64,000 nucleotides of DNA from positions 1 to 64,000 of the forward strand of contig OZ243969.1 in assembly GCA_965214675.1 (NCBI GenBank), given 5' to 3'. The notes beneath the pieces are model-generated. The model was not told the DNA's origin. It saw only the letters and a list, made by a program, of their open reading frames with translations, and did no database searches. This document shows positions 63,693-64,000 of this stretch, in pieces. The DNA comes from WTFY01 sp965214675 (GTDB lineage Bacteria > Pseudomonadota > Gammaproteobacteria > UBA4575). A program made the position numbers and the translations under genes. How positions within the stretch are numbered: position 1 is the first letter of the stretch; the number at the start of each line of letters is the position of its first letter.

Positions 63693-64000
63693 ATGCAGCA
63701 ATATCTTGAACTATTGAGGCACGTCATTGACAAGGGTGTAGAAAAAGAGGACCGCACCGGTACCGGCACCTATTCTGTCTTTGGCTATCAGATGAGATTT
63801 GACCTGGCAGACGGTTTTCCTCTTTTAACTACAAAAAAACTTCATCTGAAATCAATCATTCATGAACTGTTGTGGTTTTTGAAGGGCGACACCAATATTG
63901 CCTACCTGCAAGAAAATGGTGTTTCAATCTGGGATCAGTGGGCTGATCAAAATGGAGATTTGGGCCCAGTCTACGGCGCACAATGGCGCAACTGGTCTTG
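63693..64000 (+). CDS. thyA: Thymidylate synthase (5' part)
   Basis: Methylates dUMP to dTMP with methylene-tetrahydrofolate. The visible 102 codons begin MQQYLELLRHVID and show DRTGTGT, FPLLTTKKLHLKSIIHELLW (in parts), GDTNIAYLQENGVSIWD and GPVYGAQWR. The frame is open at the window edge. It starts three bases after the lgt stop. Confidence 0.95.
   Translation, partial: MQQYLELLRHVIDKGVEKEDRTGTGTYSVFGYQMRFDLADGFPLLTTKKLHLKSIIHELLWFLKGDTNIAYLQENGVSIWDQWADQNGDLGPVYGAQWRNWS

Overview
The window reads as bacterial chromosome from a gammaproteobacterium. The evidence is gene order: proC-yggS with a pyrC'-pyrB-pyrR-ruvX-yqgE-gshB string, trpE-G-D-C leading into osmC-speD-coq7, rplM-rpsI, divergent rpiA/ilvA, zapA-6S RNA, pepP-ubiH-ubiI and lgt-thyA are all arrangements known from Pseudomonas and its relatives. 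No phage, IS element, CRISPR array, rRNA or tRNA was seen. Coding density is high, with many stop/start overlaps (ATGA, TAATG). By eye the first ~27 kb are more GC-rich than the rest. I cannot name a genus.

Layout. 1-11.0 kb, minus strand: pyrimidine genes (a noncatalytic-looking PyrC', PyrB, PyrR and an unexpected PyrK-like subunit), proline and PLP homeostasis (proC, yggS, edge of yggT), ruvX, yqgE, gshB, rsmE, then the SAM cycle pair sahH-metK behind a palindromic site. 11.1-18.1 kb, plus: a thioredoxin-fold protein and a complete tripartite RND efflux operon (outer-membrane lipoprotein, adaptor, pump). 18.4-21.2 kb, plus: the oddest locus, a decayed Rieske oxygenase followed by an intact GPP34-cytochrome P450 fusion. 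21.5-28.5 kb, plus: tkt-gap-pgk-pyk-fba for central carbon flow, followed by glnK-amt for ammonium. 30.4-36.8 kb: bioD, purC, purE-purK, a YhdH-type reductase, a SpmAB-like membrane protein and rpe. 36.9-40.8 kb: trpEGDC. 41-46.5 kb: alcohol dehydrogenase, hemerythrin-like protein, OsmC, speD, coq7, an iron-sulfur protein and a ferredoxin. 46.6-50.6 kb: a possible small RNA, rplM-rpsI, rpiA, ilvA and a histone-H1-like protein made of nine 14-residue repeats. 50.7-56.1 kb: EVE protein, 6S RNA, zapA with a ZapB-like partner, pepP-ubiH-ubiI. 56.1-64 kb: a tungstate-type ABC importer, a lone GcvH, tpx, an acyltransferase, a DUF255 protein, lgt and the start of thyA.

Most genes are housekeeping. 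The most promising candidate for something undescribed is the GPP34-P450 fusion. Its oxygen-activating I-helix motif is non-canonical, and its Rieske neighbour has lost an iron ligand, carries a frameshift and lacks its C-terminus. Secondary points are the lone PyrK in the pyr operon, the repeat-built histone-like gene with a pair of palindromes exactly 30 bp apart, a candidate small RNA with an anti-Shine-Dalgarno-like CCTCC before rplM, and tandem 17-bp repeats upstream of the tungstate importer. Every functional statement comes from reading motifs; no database search was run.
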